Shown piece by piece: positions 11,236 through 22,739 of a stretch of 64,000 bases of DNA; position 1 is the first letter of the stretch, and each line of letters starts with the position of its first letter. Source of the DNA: Cyrtodaria siliqua. Taxonomy: Eukaryota; Mollusca; Bivalvia; Adapedonta; Hiatellidae. Under the pieces are notes generated by a model. It made no database searches. It was not told the origin of the DNA and saw nothing but the letters and a program-made list of their open reading frames with translations. Position numbers and translations under genes: made by a program. Location of the stretch: NCBI GenBank assembly GCA_037043455.1, contig JAWPHD010011183.1, positions 1-64,000 on the forward strand. Reading direction: 5' to 3'.

Positions 11236-12049
11236 CACTGCACAAACTTTATAATGGTCATCTGGGTATTATGGATATAATTTGAAAACAAAGGAGGCAT
11301 GAATGTAATTAAATAATCGATCGTATGACACAATTTTATTCAACTATTTGCTGAAATAGTTGCTGAAAAATGTATTGCAAAAGACCTAATAGTTCAAACA
11401 CAGCACGGGTATGAAATTCAACACTCTCAGTCAAAACCAAAAGTCACAATTTCCAATCTGGTGGGATCTCCATAAGCAGCAATTTCAGCTCGGCCCCGGG
11501 ATCTCATTGGCACAATGTAGCGCTGGAGGTATCGTTGTGGAATGTCATTCCATATTTGAGTGACACGTTGACCAATTTTTAGAAGATTGTGTTGCTGTGT
11601 AAGTTCTCGCACGCGACGTTTAAACCAGCTCCATACGTGTTCAATGGGATTTAGATCCGGACTTTTCGAAGGCCATGGGCAAACTCTGACATGGTTGGTT
11701 TCTAGCATTTGTCGGGAGGTTCTAGCAACATTAATATATTACATGCGGAGGAATATCTTTAGCGAATGACATCTCTATATTTGCTGCGAGATGTGGTACA
11801 AGGACTGGCTGCATTTTATTTCAGTACTGCCTAGCATTAAGGTTACCATTGGTGAAGACAATAGACGCCATTTTGAAATTGTGACTTTTGGGTTTTGAAT
11901 ACCTTTGTTATGTTTGCACTATTAGATATGTCTTAACGAAATGTTCAGCAATAATGTGAATTGTTTGTTTTATAATTATGATGGATTATTAAAATGCATT
12001 CATGTCTTTTTTTTCTTCAAATTATACCAAGTATAATGTTTGTTCAGTG
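11236..12049 (-). mobile_element. Tc1/mariner-type relic with about 180-220-bp inverted repeats
   Basis: The left end CACTGCACAAACTTTATA (after TA at 11234-11235) and the right end, read inward as CACTGAACAAACATTATAC, are near-identical termini. The inverted arms extend inward: left 11236-11450 and right 11870-12049 still align with gaps, including a GAAATTGTGACTTTTGG block at 11438-11452 and 11877-11893. Between the arms lies only the 3' part of a DDE transposase on the minus strand. Confidence 0.75.
11427..11880 (-). pseudogene. Tc1/mariner transposase, C-terminal fragment, broken
   Basis: The open part (11708-11427) encodes the signature WPSKSPDLNPIEHVWSWFKR of the DDE/D transposase C-terminus, with the last catalytic acidic residue region (PDLNPIEH). 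Further upstream on the minus strand the translation continues as VLVPHLAANIEMSFAKDI, but a frameshift and stops separate it. The N-terminal helix-turn-helix and first catalytic Asp are missing. It is certainly non-functional. Confidence 0.85.
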
Positions 12050-12324
12050 TGTGTGGATGCAAGGAAAGACACCTCTGGATAGACATTGATATAGTTCGTC
12101 CTCATATCTCCCACGGCTTCCGGTTAGGTACTGTTCTTAAAAGTGACACTCGCAACATCTCAATCAATTCTTTGACGCATTTCTGGAATTGTATCTAGAA
12201 GGTCTCCATATTGTTACGTCATATTAGTATGGCGGCGCCTTAGATTCCCGCCAAAAGATAATTACATTCTGCAACGCCAATTTGTATCATAATCAGTGAA
12301 GTACTTCTTACTTACATATTTCGA

Positions 12325-12545
12325 GAATTATCGAACGCCAAATTAACATAAACTCAAATAATTGAACCTCTCTTAGACAAGTCCAATTAAATTGAAAAGA
12401 GTTTCAATTCATCTGAACTGAAAAGCGGTCTAGTTGAATTAAAGAGAGATTTTATTTAGTTTGGAATTGTACCTCTCTTCAGTTGAATCAGTGAAGTAAG
12501 AATCTCTTACTTCACTGATAAAAGCCGATAAGTAACCTTTACGGT
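12325..12545. repeat. Palindromic AAGAGAGGTTCAATT repeat family, copy 1
   Basis: Several inverted and direct copies of a GAACCTCTCTT / AAGAGAGGTTC-like motif sit within about 200 bp. The left flank (gccaaattaacataaactca) matches the right flank of copy 2 (40445-40725) in reverse, so this is one dispersed family present in opposite orientations. Confidence 0.7.
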
Positions 12546-15289
12546 CGGTTTTGTCTTTAATTAGTGTGCGTACTTACTGACTACAGCTCTTAATTAAGTT
12601 TGCATGTCTTTGAATAAAAATATTAAAAGAAAATGATAATTTAATAAAGATAGTTCATTATGTACGTTCTTGAGAATATTTGGGTTAGATTCAAAATCAA
12701 TTCTCTGCTACTAGTATGATGATAATAATCTAACTAAAAAACGATACAACTGTAAAAGGTACACTTAAAATGTGCATGTGCCATTTTTAATTCGCAGACA
12801 ATAGCGCGTGTATGTATGTTATTGAGAAAATAAATCATTGAATTCAAAACAAAAATGAAAAAATAAATCTTTAAAAACAATACTGATTTCAGTCAAATAC
12901 AATGACTCTGGATTGTTGTATGATATATTAAAACCGAAAGTAGGTAGCCTGTACGTTAACTAAAATCTTGCCAAAGTTTCTGACGTTATTAAAGCTTTGT
13001 TTATTTGCAGGGCAGTGTTTTTATAATGTGACATGAAATACATAATTTCAAATTAAAACTAAAAAAAACAGAAACCCCGTCATATATATGGCCTACTTAT
13101 ACTCAAATGTATGGCCTAATTATCTAATGGTGACTCATTTTCATTCTAAGTTCCAAGAAGACACATTTAGGAATAGGAATATAAATGAATATGAATATAA
13201 ATGTAATACAAGCAAAGTTGTACGCAAGCGTAAAATAGCTGCCGAGAGGAAATAGCATATATCTGGGTAGGGACTGGACACGAAGTTTAACATAATAACA
13301 TATCAAGTCACGGGTGTTAAAACAATATTGAAAAAAATAATGCTGACGCAAACACGCCACGACCGTTTTTTCTTTCTTACCAGACACATTCTTCTTGAGT
13401 TTTACCATCAGTTGTTCCTACCAAACATTTTGAATCAAGGTGGGCGACCTCGCTTCTCTCTGTTCAAATACCTTGATTTGCCTTACATACTGATTACTAT
13501 TCAACTTTGGACCAGACTTTGCTAGAAGTACATATCAGCACAGAAATACAGGTGTTCACATGTAAGGGATGCGTGTGCGTTAGCGTGTGCATTACAACAG
13601 ACGTCTCACTGCTATCGATTGCGTTATCAAAGTGAAAAACTCAAAGAAACTGTTCATTGCTACTTAACCGTTACATGTGTGCAAGTATGAAAACCATATA
13701 GGCAGCGAATAAACCCATCGACTAGTGTATAACACGGCGGTATTTACGAGAATACCGCATTATAAATGGGTATTATTTCATAAAAAGGTATTATTCCATT
13801 AAAATACAGAATTGCACTTATTCCATTCCAATACTTGCGTTTCATTCAGTTTCATTATGCTCCGTGAAGATCCCGGAAATATTGCCGCATTCTACACTTT
13901 AGTAGACTGCTCTACGAAAACGTCATTTGAGGCAATAAAACGGCAAGCTTTGGACATTGAAAAATATGTGTTTATACCATTCAAGTTTTTTAGACGGGTT
14001 CCCTAGGAATTGAAGTTGTAATGCATGCTTATTGTCGGCTACATGATTCACAGTCTCTTAACCATAGACATATGCTAAAGCCATATAAGAGTCAAAAAAA
14101 AGTAAAGTGACAAACAAGTACGTATACTGAAGCGAAAAAGAAACGTAACTCGGGAATTTCCGCTATATAGTGTATGTACAATATGCTGCTGTTAAGCGAA
14201 TGGTACATGGCTACCTAAGTCCTTTCCTTTCGGAAACAAGACTAAAAGAACGCATAACACAGCAAATAGTATTCCTTCAACGTTTCATTATTGACAGAGT
14301 ACGCGTTTGGCTCAAGCATGTGAGCAAACTTAGGATTCAAACTTTTGCAAACTCTTCACGTTAAATACAGTACTGAAATGGCTCAATTTGTCAAAGAGGA
14401 ACTTCAACATTTATGAATTATGTCAACAATAACATCTTGTAAAATATCTGCTTTTATGTCCGACTAAAACACACAGTCGAGTAATCTTCTGTCAGGGTAT
14501 ATAGCTGATGTCAGCACACCACGGGTAGCCAGTGTTTGTGACGGGGTACCGTATTATTACGACTGAAGAAATCCTTTTTTCCCCTTTGATCGCAATAAAC
14601 AAACTGCCATAAAAATCAACATAAGCGACTCTTCAGTCAATTGTTTTTTGCATGACTATATATCTATGTAGGACCAGTGAACTAATAATCTCTTATTAAT
14701 TCACTGGTAGGACCTATAATTTATGAAACCTTATAGTAGAAATAAAAAATATATTGCAGAGTTTTGTTAATAATTTTACATATGCCGTAACAATTATCAA
14801 CAATAAGTACTTTTTGCGATACATATTCGTTTGTGGAATATACTTTTACTTTTATAATTTTTTATAATAAGGAGAATTTATATACTTATCACTGTAATGA
14901 TGCTTAATTATTATTATTTTAATTATTTTATATATAACTGGTAGAAAAGATTAATATGAATCGTTCCTGTTTACAAGAAAGTTATATAAAAGAGTGTGTT
15001 CAACTTATAACAGAACACTTCCATTTTGTAACTGAATCAAATATCTTGACATTCTCGCCGAATATGTTCATTTTAATGTCAATTCTAATACACCCGCACT
15101 ATATAGTCTAGTTTAAAATATCTCGTTATATTGAACGATATATCACTGTAATGTTTGCAACGTAAGGAGAATAAGCATTGCGCATTTCGCATTTCGCATT
15201 GTAACGTATGCAACGTTAGGAGAGTAAGCAAAGCAATGCGAAAGATTTCAGATGTGTGCGTTATTTTCACATTTTAGGGGTATTAGAAT
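12546..15289. other. Intergenic, no gene supported
   Basis: AT-rich DNA. Short frames (13124-13408 minus, 13812-14006 plus, 14170-14364 plus) lack splice context or recognisable motifs. A small palindrome (accagtgaac...ttcactggt) lies at 14672-14707. Two copies of a gcaacgtaaggagaataagca-like motif lie at about 15156 and 15211. Nothing else is seen. Confidence 0.45.
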
Positions 15290-15459
15290 AGAAATAGAAC
15301 ATCGTTTACGGTGAATTATCTATAATATATCACGGTTTGTCGTTCAATTGTAAAAAATAATTTCACTCGCCTTTCGGGCTCGTGAAATTATTGTTTACAA
15401 TTGAACTCCAAACTGTGATATATTACACGATAATTCACAGTAAACGATGTTCTATTTCT
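15290..15459. repeat. Fold-back element, 170-bp imperfect palindrome
   Basis: The arms start AGAAATAGAAC and end GTTCTATTTCT. They pair inward through ATCGTTTACGGTGAATTAT, CAATTGTAAA and AATTTCACTCG to a tiny TTTCG loop near 15372. Such a hairpin is typical of fold-back or MITE insertions. Confidence 0.85.
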
Positions 15460-15461
15460 TA

Positions 15462-15850
15462 AGTATTCAATTCAATATTTTATTCGGCATAACATTTACA
15501 TGTTTATTGCCTAAACAAGGCGGAATACAATACACAATATTTCAGAGAAGAGTACAAACAAACATACATACTTCATTTAGAGAATGAATATATATATTTC
15601 AGTGGAACATTTATAATTATTACGTTCTATCAAAGGCATTTTATCACATGTTATTACCATTATCAAGATTGTATTTGAAAAGCATTTATATTTAAAGACT
15701 TTAGAACAATGCATAGAAACTCTGACTACCGTTACATCCATTAACCATTCATTTATCCGACTAATAAAATTTAAGTTGTTTATCCGTTTACCCATTACAT
15801 ACAATTTATAATTTGCTTCAACGGACCTCACGCACTATACAAATCACTCC
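15462..15850 (-). mobile_element. LINE-like 3' end fragment, minus orientation
   Basis: On the minus strand the segment ends with TTATGCCGAATAAAATATTG followed by AATTGAATA. This is an AATAAA-bearing terminus of the type found at LINE 3' ends. The upstream frame (15831-15577) is open but has no motif I can assign. The assignment to a LINE is inference. Confidence 0.45.
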
Positions 15851-16198
15851 GCTTTACTTTGAGATCACGAGGAATTAGTGACAAAAACACGTGACTATGT
15901 TACACATAACGAAAGGATATTACCACTTACGTTATCAATATTATTGTGATTATAAGTCAAGGATTAAGTCTAATTCTGATTGAATGGATGTAACGTAGCC
16001 AACATGTAAGTATTTATAAGAGAACAAATTAACATCATAATTCATTTATAGAATACATGATAATAACATAGTTCTCAGATATTATATATGGCGAGGAGGC
16101 TCGAGCCTTATATAAGATGCAAGTTATATGTATTTGAATTTACAAACAAATATTATATTACACGCAAATGTGTTTACACACATATGCAAATAGAAACA

Positions 16199-17740
16199 CT
16201 AATTATCACTATTTCTAAGTTCGTTGGCTAGATATATATATTTTGCTAATCGTATTAACAGTCCAGTTGCTTGTGTGTTCATAAGTGACACACATTTTTG
16301 ACTAGTTGGCCAAGAACGATAGTAATTTGGAAAACAGTCATTACGTATATTTCTGTATTTAGGACATACCATTAAAAAATGATACTCGTTTTCTACAACA
16401 TTCATATTACATTTTGTATATAACCTCATATTTCGTTCAATATTTCGAAATCGACCTTCTTCAATTGCAAGTTTGTGTGCAGAACATCTAAATCTAGTTA
16501 GTGCTTTACGGTGATTTATATTAGCAACGCAATTTAAATATTTTTCAATTTCAAATCCTTTTTTAATTTTGACATATGTTTCAAGCTTGGGTGAGTTATT
16601 AATTTCAGAATACCATGTTTGTAGATATTGGTCTGAAATCCTTTCAATAACCTTTTGAATTTGTAGATTTGATACCGTACTGTTATTCCATATGTAGCCA
16701 AATCCCAGACTGTCTAAAAGGTTTTTTACTTGAAACGCCCATGAATTTTCGTTTACGACGGTACCGTCCACACCAATATCAACATAAAATACTTTATGCT
16801 TTAATGATTCCGTTGATTTCATTATCTTAAACCAGTATTTTATAATTCTCATTTTTCTAATTACGGCTAAAGGAAATCTCCCCAGTTCGCCATAAACAGA
16901 ATTGTTAGTAGCTTGAGCTCGTACACCAAGAACTTGTTTTAAAAATTTAATGTGTACACGTTCTATATCTGGTGCACCATGAAACCCCCATATTTCAGAA
17001 CCATAATGTAATATTGGTGCTACCATGGTATCGAAAAGTTTGATTTTTTCAGAGACATTTAGTGGCACAGCCTCAAATAATGAATTAAGTGAAAACAAAG
17101 CTTTCATGGCTTTTTGGGATAAGACTTTTTGGGTCTGATAAAATGAACAATTTGCAGACAATGTAACACCTAGATACGTAAACGTCTTTACATTTTTTAA
17201 TTTGCTACCATTATAAAATATGTCTACATTTTCAATTCTCGTACCATTTTTAAATGTCATTACAACTGTTTTATCACTATTTACAACAATACCCCACTTA
17301 TTGCAATATACACACATCTTATCAAGTAAACTCTGCAAACCTTCTTTTGTATATGAAAACAAAACAGTGTCATCAGCAAACAATAATAGAAATATTTGCA
17401 TTTCATCAATTGTTATCGAGTCAAACGTTCCATTATGCAATACATCATACATGTCATTAATGAAAAAGGTAAACAATAAAGGAGATAACGGTTCTCCTTG
17501 TTTTACACCCATATAACTGTCAAAACACTCACTTAGTGTACCGTTAAGTTTAACACAAGCCTTTACATTTGTGTAAATAGCTCTCAACATCTTAACCATT
17601 TTAGATGAAACTCCATATCTGATAAGTTTTAGCCACATTCCATCCCTATATACTAAGTCAAAGGCCTTGCGGAAATCTACGTAGGCGCAATATAATTTTT
17701 TCTTATCCAGCTTTAAAGTTTTATTGATTAAATTCATCAA
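16199..17740 (-). CDS. LINE B reverse transcriptase palm to C-terminus (frameshifted remainder)
   Basis: 513 codons. Motifs are VDFRKAFD (21-28), GVKQGEPLSPLLF (78-90) and the catalytic FADD (121-124; F replaces the commoner Y, which is known in several LINE clades). The C-terminus has an NEYHFLMVCP motif preceded by a cysteine, like LINE A. The frame is open upstream of the nominal Met and carries DFQFGFRNKKST, which belongs directly after the endonuclease frame. Together with 17769-19553 it forms one original ORF2. Activity is lost through the frameshift. Confidence 0.85.
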   Translation of the reverse strand: MMNLINKTLKLDKKKLYCAYVDFRKAFDLVYRDGMWLKLIRYGVSSKMVKMLRAIYTNVKACVKLNGTLSECFDSYMGVKQGEPLSPLLFTFFINDMYDVLHNGTFDSITIDEMQIFLLLFADDTVLFSYTKEGLQSLLDKMCVYCNKWGIVVNSDKTVVMTFKNGTRIENVDIFYNGSKLKNVKTFTYLGVTLSANCSFYQTQKVLSQKAMKALFSLNSLFEAVPLNVSEKIKLFDTMVAPILHYGSEIWGFHGAPDIERVHIKFLKQVLGVRAQATNNSVYGELGRFPLAVIRKMRIIKYWFKIMKSTESLKHKVFYVDIGVDGTVVNENSWAFQVKNLLDSLGFGYIWNNSTVSNLQIQKVIERISDQYLQTWYSEINNSPKLETYVKIKKGFEIEKYLNCVANINHRKALTRFRCSAHKLAIEEGRFRNIERNMRLYTKCNMNVVENEYHFLMVCPKYRNIRNDCFPNYYRSWPTSQKCVSLMNTQATGLLIRLAKYIYLANELRNSDN

Positions 17741-17768
17741 GATAAAGACACAATCGATTGTACTTTTT

Positions 17769-19553
17769 TTATTTCTGAAACCAAACTGAAAATCTGTTAG
17801 TAAATTGTTGCTCAGCCCATTGTCTTAATCTACTATCAAGTAGTATAGAAAATAATTTAGAGAATATGCTAGTCAAAGTAATACCACGATAATTATTCGC
17901 ATCATCAATATTACCACTTTTTGGGATGGGTACGATAATGCCATAATTCCACATTTCGGGATATATACAATGTTCAAACAAGAAGTTAAACAGTTTACAT
18001 ATTACAGGTGATAATATATCAATACCATCAAGAAACATTTCGGGTATTAGTAAATCAATACCACCACTTTTTCTACGTTTAAGTGATATAATCGAACGTT
18101 TTACTTCTTCTAATGTAAATGGACAATCTAACTGATCGACATTTGTTAGGATGCGAGCCTCTTCAGATAGACTACCGTTTACCTCATCATTACTATATAT
18201 TTCTTCGGATGTAAATAATTGCTTAAAATGGTTAAAAAAAGCATTCGACGTTAATTTTGTTTTATTTTTATTATGCTTTCCTCTAATACGACGGATTTCG
18301 TCCAAGAACTTTTTTGGGTTATTACGCGATAGATCATTCAAGTTCGTTTTAAGTTTGTTATTATATTTATATTTAGCAATACGCTTCACATTACGGTAAT
18401 TACGTCTCTTGTTAGATAGTATTGTTCGTGCGTGAATGGATCTGTTATGACGGTAATCTTTATTAGCTTTTCTCAGCCCTGCACGTGCCCGTTGGCACTC
18501 AGGCGTGTACCAGGGACTTTTAAATTGTTTAGCAGACACATGTCCTTGTGTGTTTAACACTCCAAATACAGTATGCGAACAATTGTACAGGGTGTTTGCA
18601 AATGTATTTATACCTTCGTTAAAATTAATTTCGGACGAAATGACTTTGTTCACAATATCTTCAAATGTTTCTTCATTAATTTGTAATCGGTCAATGTACT
18701 GTTGATTTTTAACATTATCCCATCGTATTTTACTTTGAGTATTGAAGTTATCATTACTGATATCAGGCATTAACATATTAACTTGTAAATTTACTTGTAT
18801 TGGTGCATGTGAAGTAAAACTGTAGAAATCATGAACAAAAAAATCATTTATAATATCGAACAATTCGCTAGACATTAAGACGTAATCGATTAGGCTTTCG
18901 CCATTCACTGACATAAAGGTTATATTACCAACACCGGCATCGTCGCCTTTACGACCGTTAACAATACATATATCGCTGCTTTGACATATATCAAGTAATT
19001 GTTGACCAGATGAATTACATATTTTGTCAATACTAGATCTATCTGGCATATAAACAAACGACTCAGTCTCATCAATGCCGTCAATGACAGGAATAAAAGT
19101 GCTTAATCTTTCTGTGTTATAATTTATGTCACTTTTGGTGCCGCATCGTGCATTTAGATCGCCTAAAATTGCAATATTACCTACTTTAGAATGTTTGTGG
19201 ATTCCTTGCTCTAACAGCTCGAAAAAACCTGTTTCGTTTATATTAAAGTAAACAGAATTACGGGGAGGTATATATATAAAACACATACATATATTATTGT
19301 CAAGGTTGAACAAATCTTTACAAAGTTTAACCCATATAACTCCAGAATTATCTTTTTTTAATATGTCAACACCCTTCGAAACCTTATTACTAATAAACAA
19401 ACACACTCCTCCATGCCCTCGCTTACCCTTTCCATTCATACTCTCAGGTCTAGGTACATCAATACACTCATAACCATTCAGATTAAATTCATTCTCCTTT
19501 CGCTGCCAAGTTTCAGAAAGAAAAACAATATCAAAATTGAATACAAAATTCAA
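17769..19553 (-). CDS. LINE B endonuclease plus start of reverse transcriptase
   Basis: 594 codons. Endonuclease motifs of the exonuclease-endonuclease-phosphatase fold appear in order: LSETW (12-16), GDLNAR (131-136), IDYVL (222-226) and TSHAPI (247-252). From about residue 455 the RT N-terminal fingers begin (LEEVKRSIISLKRRKSGGID, then YRGITL). The frame then ends at a stop at 17769, where the RT should continue. The palm motifs are found in the next frame, so a single 1-base indel, at roughly 17790-17810, splits the polyprotein. The nominal first residue is a TTG codon; the true start is not preserved. Confidence 0.85.
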   Translation of the reverse strand: MNFVFNFDIVFLSETWQRKENEFNLNGYECIDVPRPESMNGKGKRGHGGVCLFISNKVSKGVDILKKDNSGVIWVKLCKDLFNLDNNICMCFIYIPPRNSVYFNINETGFFELLEQGIHKHSKVGNIAILGDLNARCGTKSDINYNTERLSTFIPVIDGIDETESFVYMPDRSSIDKICNSSGQQLLDICQSSDICIVNGRKGDDAGVGNITFMSVNGESLIDYVLMSSELFDIINDFFVHDFYSFTSHAPIQVNLQVNMLMPDISNDNFNTQSKIRWDNVKNQQYIDRLQINEETFEDIVNKVISSEINFNEGINTFANTLYNCSHTVFGVLNTQGHVSAKQFKSPWYTPECQRARAGLRKANKDYRHNRSIHARTILSNKRRNYRNVKRIAKYKYNNKLKTNLNDLSRNNPKKFLDEIRRIRGKHNKNKTKLTSNAFFNHFKQLFTSEEIYSNDEVNGSLSEEARILTNVDQLDCPFTLEEVKRSIISLKRRKSGGIDLLIPEMFLDGIDILSPVICKLFNFLFEHCIYPEMWNYGIIVPIPKSGNIDDANNYRGITLTSIFSKLFSILLDSRLRQWAEQQFTNRFSVWFQK

Positions 19554-19814
19554 ATAAGTATAATGACGATATAAAACATTATGACATGAACTAGTATGTA
19601 CTTCTTCCTAATTTCGCTGCGTCTGTATTTTTTAAAATGGGTAGAGAATGATGTTTTGAAGCTAACATCTTCAATTATAAAAATAACTGCAATACAAATT
19701 TAAAATAAAAATGCTTGTAAATTGTCATAAAAGGTTATATAGTGTTCTGATGTGTCCATGTCTGAACGTAAAAAAGTGGAACCTACATTTGTTTGTGCTA
19801 TTTTTCGGTTTTCA

Positions 19815-19998
19815 CGATTTCAGCGAAAATTAACATGAAATTCGAATTTGAAAATGATTAAATTTATAAAAACTTCTAGCTCGGAACATCAGCTGCATGC
19901 ATTGCTAGGATTTCAGCGAAAATTAACATGAAATTCGACCTTGAAAATGATTAAATTTATGAAAACGTCTAGCTCGAAACATCAGCTGCAGGCATTGC
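19815..19998. repeat. Direct tandem duplication of about 94 bp
   Basis: The block from gatttcagcgaaaattaaca through ctagctcggaacatcagctg occurs twice in a row with a handful of substitutions. Confidence 0.9.
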
Positions 19999-20821
19999 TT
20001 TCTCTATAAAAAAAATTAGGTTTCATTGTTTTCTTATCAGAAGGGAAAGAAAATATATATAACTTCAGATTTAGGGTCAAAACACACACATTTGCGAATA
20101 ATAATGAAAACAAATTTGACCAACCATATCTTTATATGGTATGCGATAACAGGGAGTAAGTAAACTTGGTGATAACGAGGATTTATTATAAAACGGATAA
20201 GCAATAGGATGAAATCTCGTGGACTCTCGCATAGAAACTACGAGATCTCAGCTCAGCGATAAGACGGGTCTTTCGATAAAACGGGTCTTCAGATAGATAA
20301 CGCGCTTATTACTTCACTGCCTATATGTTCGACACAAAACCAGTTTGACCGCTAGAATAAATCGGTCGCGTATTACTGGTGTTTTGTTGAAATTAATGAC
20401 AGTATAACCTATTCCGCGCTACTGCTGTGTATATCTCATAATGTACATGAGAAATATAAAGCTTCTTGGCTTGTTAATGACTTGATTACATAGTCGAGTC
20501 ATACATTCCCTAATTGCATATTGCACTCGTCAAATACAACGGCACATCATTTGGCGGCTTATTTGACACGATACCCGTAGTTAATTACTGGTCATGCAAA
20601 GGATCAGGGCTTTATATGATTTAATTATCATCCCAGATATGATACACATGCAGCTGGTTCTTGGTTTGACCACATACCTAATTACAAATATTAATATGTA
20701 TGTATATAACGGACACATGAAAAAAAGATATAGGTCGTATATAAATCTAAGATATTCTAAGATAATCATATTCCTGTAATTAGGCTATTTAAAAATTGTC
20801 ATTTTTCTTGTAATACAACAG

Positions 20822-21240
20822 AGGTCTGGCGTGGCGCAGTCGGTAGCGCGGTGGATTTGTAACCGGAGGCCCCGGTTTCAATCCTCCGTATTGCCACTGA
20901 GTTTCGTCGGTGTGTTTTTGGGCAAGACTCTTTTCCTTAGCCTCGTCCGTCGGATGGGGATGTATCGATTTCTAGATAATTAAACTCTTTCTAAGTAATA
21001 TTAGCACAGTACTGTAAAATATATCTACATATCTTTAACGTGCTCGGAGGATAGACCGTGTATACCGTGTATCGGTCTATCCTCCGAGCACGTTAAAGAA
21101 CCATAGGAATCTATTCGATAATAAGAGTAGGGCACGGTTCCCGGATTCCTATGTATCCTTCCCCTATCTCTGGGGCGGCTCTAAATAACCTATACTGTAT
21201 TGATGAGCAGTTAAACAACATTTAATTCAATTACGTAATA
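20822..21240 (+). mobile_element. tRNA-Thr-like SINE, rearranged by an inverted duplication
   Basis: The head has an A box (GTGGCGCAGTCGG, 20831-20843) and a B box (CCGGTTTCAATCC, 20872-20884), with a TTTGTAA anticodon-loop-like stretch between them (TGT, threonine-like). A body with GGGCAAGACTCTTTTCC and CCTCCGAGCACGTTAAAGAA follows. The body is shared with a headless copy at 56477-56690. At 20964-21065 an inverted segment interrupts the body. The tail reaches gcagttaaacaac near 21220. Confidence 0.75.
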
Positions 21241-21323
21241 CAACAATAAAAAACCATTCTATTCAATTATACACCAATAAAAAAAAAGGACACGCGGTGT
21301 ATTTGTTCAATTACCTTACAAGT

Positions 21324-21358
<35 letters not shown>

Positions 21359-21455
21359 CGTGCGTGTGTGTTTATAACTTTGGGGCGTACATGTAGATAT
21401 ATCTTACAGTACTGTGCTAATATTACTTAGAAAGAGTTTAATTATCTAGAAATCG
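20966..21455. repeat. Nested inverted repeats: 65-bp outer arms and a 25-bp inner hairpin
   Basis: Arms 20966-21030 and 21391-21455 are reverse complements with one visible mismatch. Inside, 21033-21057 and 21074-21098 form a perfect 25-bp stem with a 16-base loop. Confidence 0.9.
21330..21373. repeat. (TG)n microsatellite
   Basis: About 15 GT/TG units with a few GC interruptions, located inside the spacer of the 65-bp inverted repeat. Confidence 0.95.
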
Positions 21456-22249
21456 TTGAGCGCATGAAGAAAAACAAACAACAAGAATAGTTCAGGTCGG
21501 AATCTACAGTTTTCTTTGAAATTCAGACTATTTTCAGACATGTTCACTAATTACGTTAAATAACTTGCATTCTATTTTTCAAAACTAACAAACATGCCCT
21601 GTTCCTGAAAGACCATATAATTTCCTCTCAAAATATAGCAAATACATGCTAGAAAGCAACAAAATCAGTTTCTCTGCCTACAAATACAATTCATTTACCC
21701 CACCCACTCAGCACTCAAACAAAGGAAAACATGACATTTATAGACACACGGCAGCATATACCTGTCCCTTATTTGAGATATAACACATCCATAATTGAAT
21801 GACAAACACTCCAAATTGTCATAAAAATGCTATTTCTTATCCGGCTTTTTATTCCGTAATCTTATGTCGAAATGGAGAAAGGCAGGAAATGATAAAATGA
21901 AGCTACCATTTACAACATAGCCACCAGTTACTAGTTTCTGATTACAGCTTCTATACCGGTTACAGTACAAAACGTTTATTTACACCAAAATTAACTATTA
22001 TGTCATACTAAGTCAAAAACACCACATTTGTGGATTTCTTTTTTATTGTCTAGCCTGTACATGGCTTTTAATCTCTTAGATTTCGGTTTTATAAGAAATT
22101 CCCATGGACATTCATTCGAAACTAAGGAGTCTCCCCTCAATTGTTCAACTTCAAATGTGTTACGTATAAGTATTATCAAAATAAGAAACGGAGAGAAAAT
22201 AAATCATGGAGTTTGTTACGAAATGTCATGATCCATTTCGAAAATGGTG

Positions 22250-22725
22250 TTAAGGACATATTTCGAGCCTATTGTATTTGGGGGTTGGGTGGGGGTGGGG
22301 GGGATTTCTATAGGTAACTGTAAATCACTGTTAGCCATACAATTTCATGAGCAAAGTGTGATATTAAAATTTTCTTCAGATTATGAGGCCACCCAATAAA
22401 GCATTTGTGACCAGTACACATAATAACACATTAAAGAATGTTGTATATTTATTTTGTTGTGCTCTGATTTTTGGTCTAAAAACAATTAAGAAATACCAGA
22501 TATGGTTTCTATTCACAAGCTAAATTATGAACATATATTTCTTCATTAAAGTAAATTACAAAGTGTTGTTACCATCAATATAGCAATGCTATACAAATAA
22601 AAAAACTAAGAGCGGGCCTCAATTTATAAACCCGAGTTGATCAGCCATGAAGCGTGCTGACTGTAAATATTCAAGCTTCCCATGATTTTTCAATGACCAA
22701 GTAGCATTGGGAAATGTGTCCTTAA
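22250..22725. mobile_element. TTAA-flanked element family R2, copy 1
   Basis: TTAA then GGACATATTTC at the left, GAAATGTGTCC then TTAA at the right. A second copy at 52080-52394 shares internal blocks such as CCTATTGTATTT, ATAGGTAACTGTAAAT (TAGGCAACTGTAAAT in copy 2) and GATNATGAGGCC. TTAA targets with inverted ends suggest a piggyBac-mobilised non-autonomous element. Confidence 0.7.
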
Positions 22726-22739
22726 ATAATAAAAACAAC

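Larger units (their letters stand above)
16080..19610 (-). mobile_element. Nearly complete non-LTR retrotransposon (LINE B), frameshifted
   Basis: On the minus strand the element encodes an APE-type endonuclease (from about 19600), reverse transcriptase and the C-terminal Cys/His motif, then a 3' UTR with an AAGGCTCGAGCCTC hairpin-like motif near 16089-16108. The 5' UTR and the extreme N-terminus are missing. The frame upstream of 19553 stays open to a stop at 19608-19610 and still resembles the start of an endonuclease domain. Confidence 0.88.

Noticed and set aside
13124..13408. 94-residue minus-strand ORF
   Set aside because: No motif, AT-rich composition, and no convincing splice sites or neighbours.
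20831..20884. tRNA-Thr gene candidate
   Set aside because: A and B boxes are present, but it is fused to a SINE body and the acceptor and anticodon stems do not pair well.
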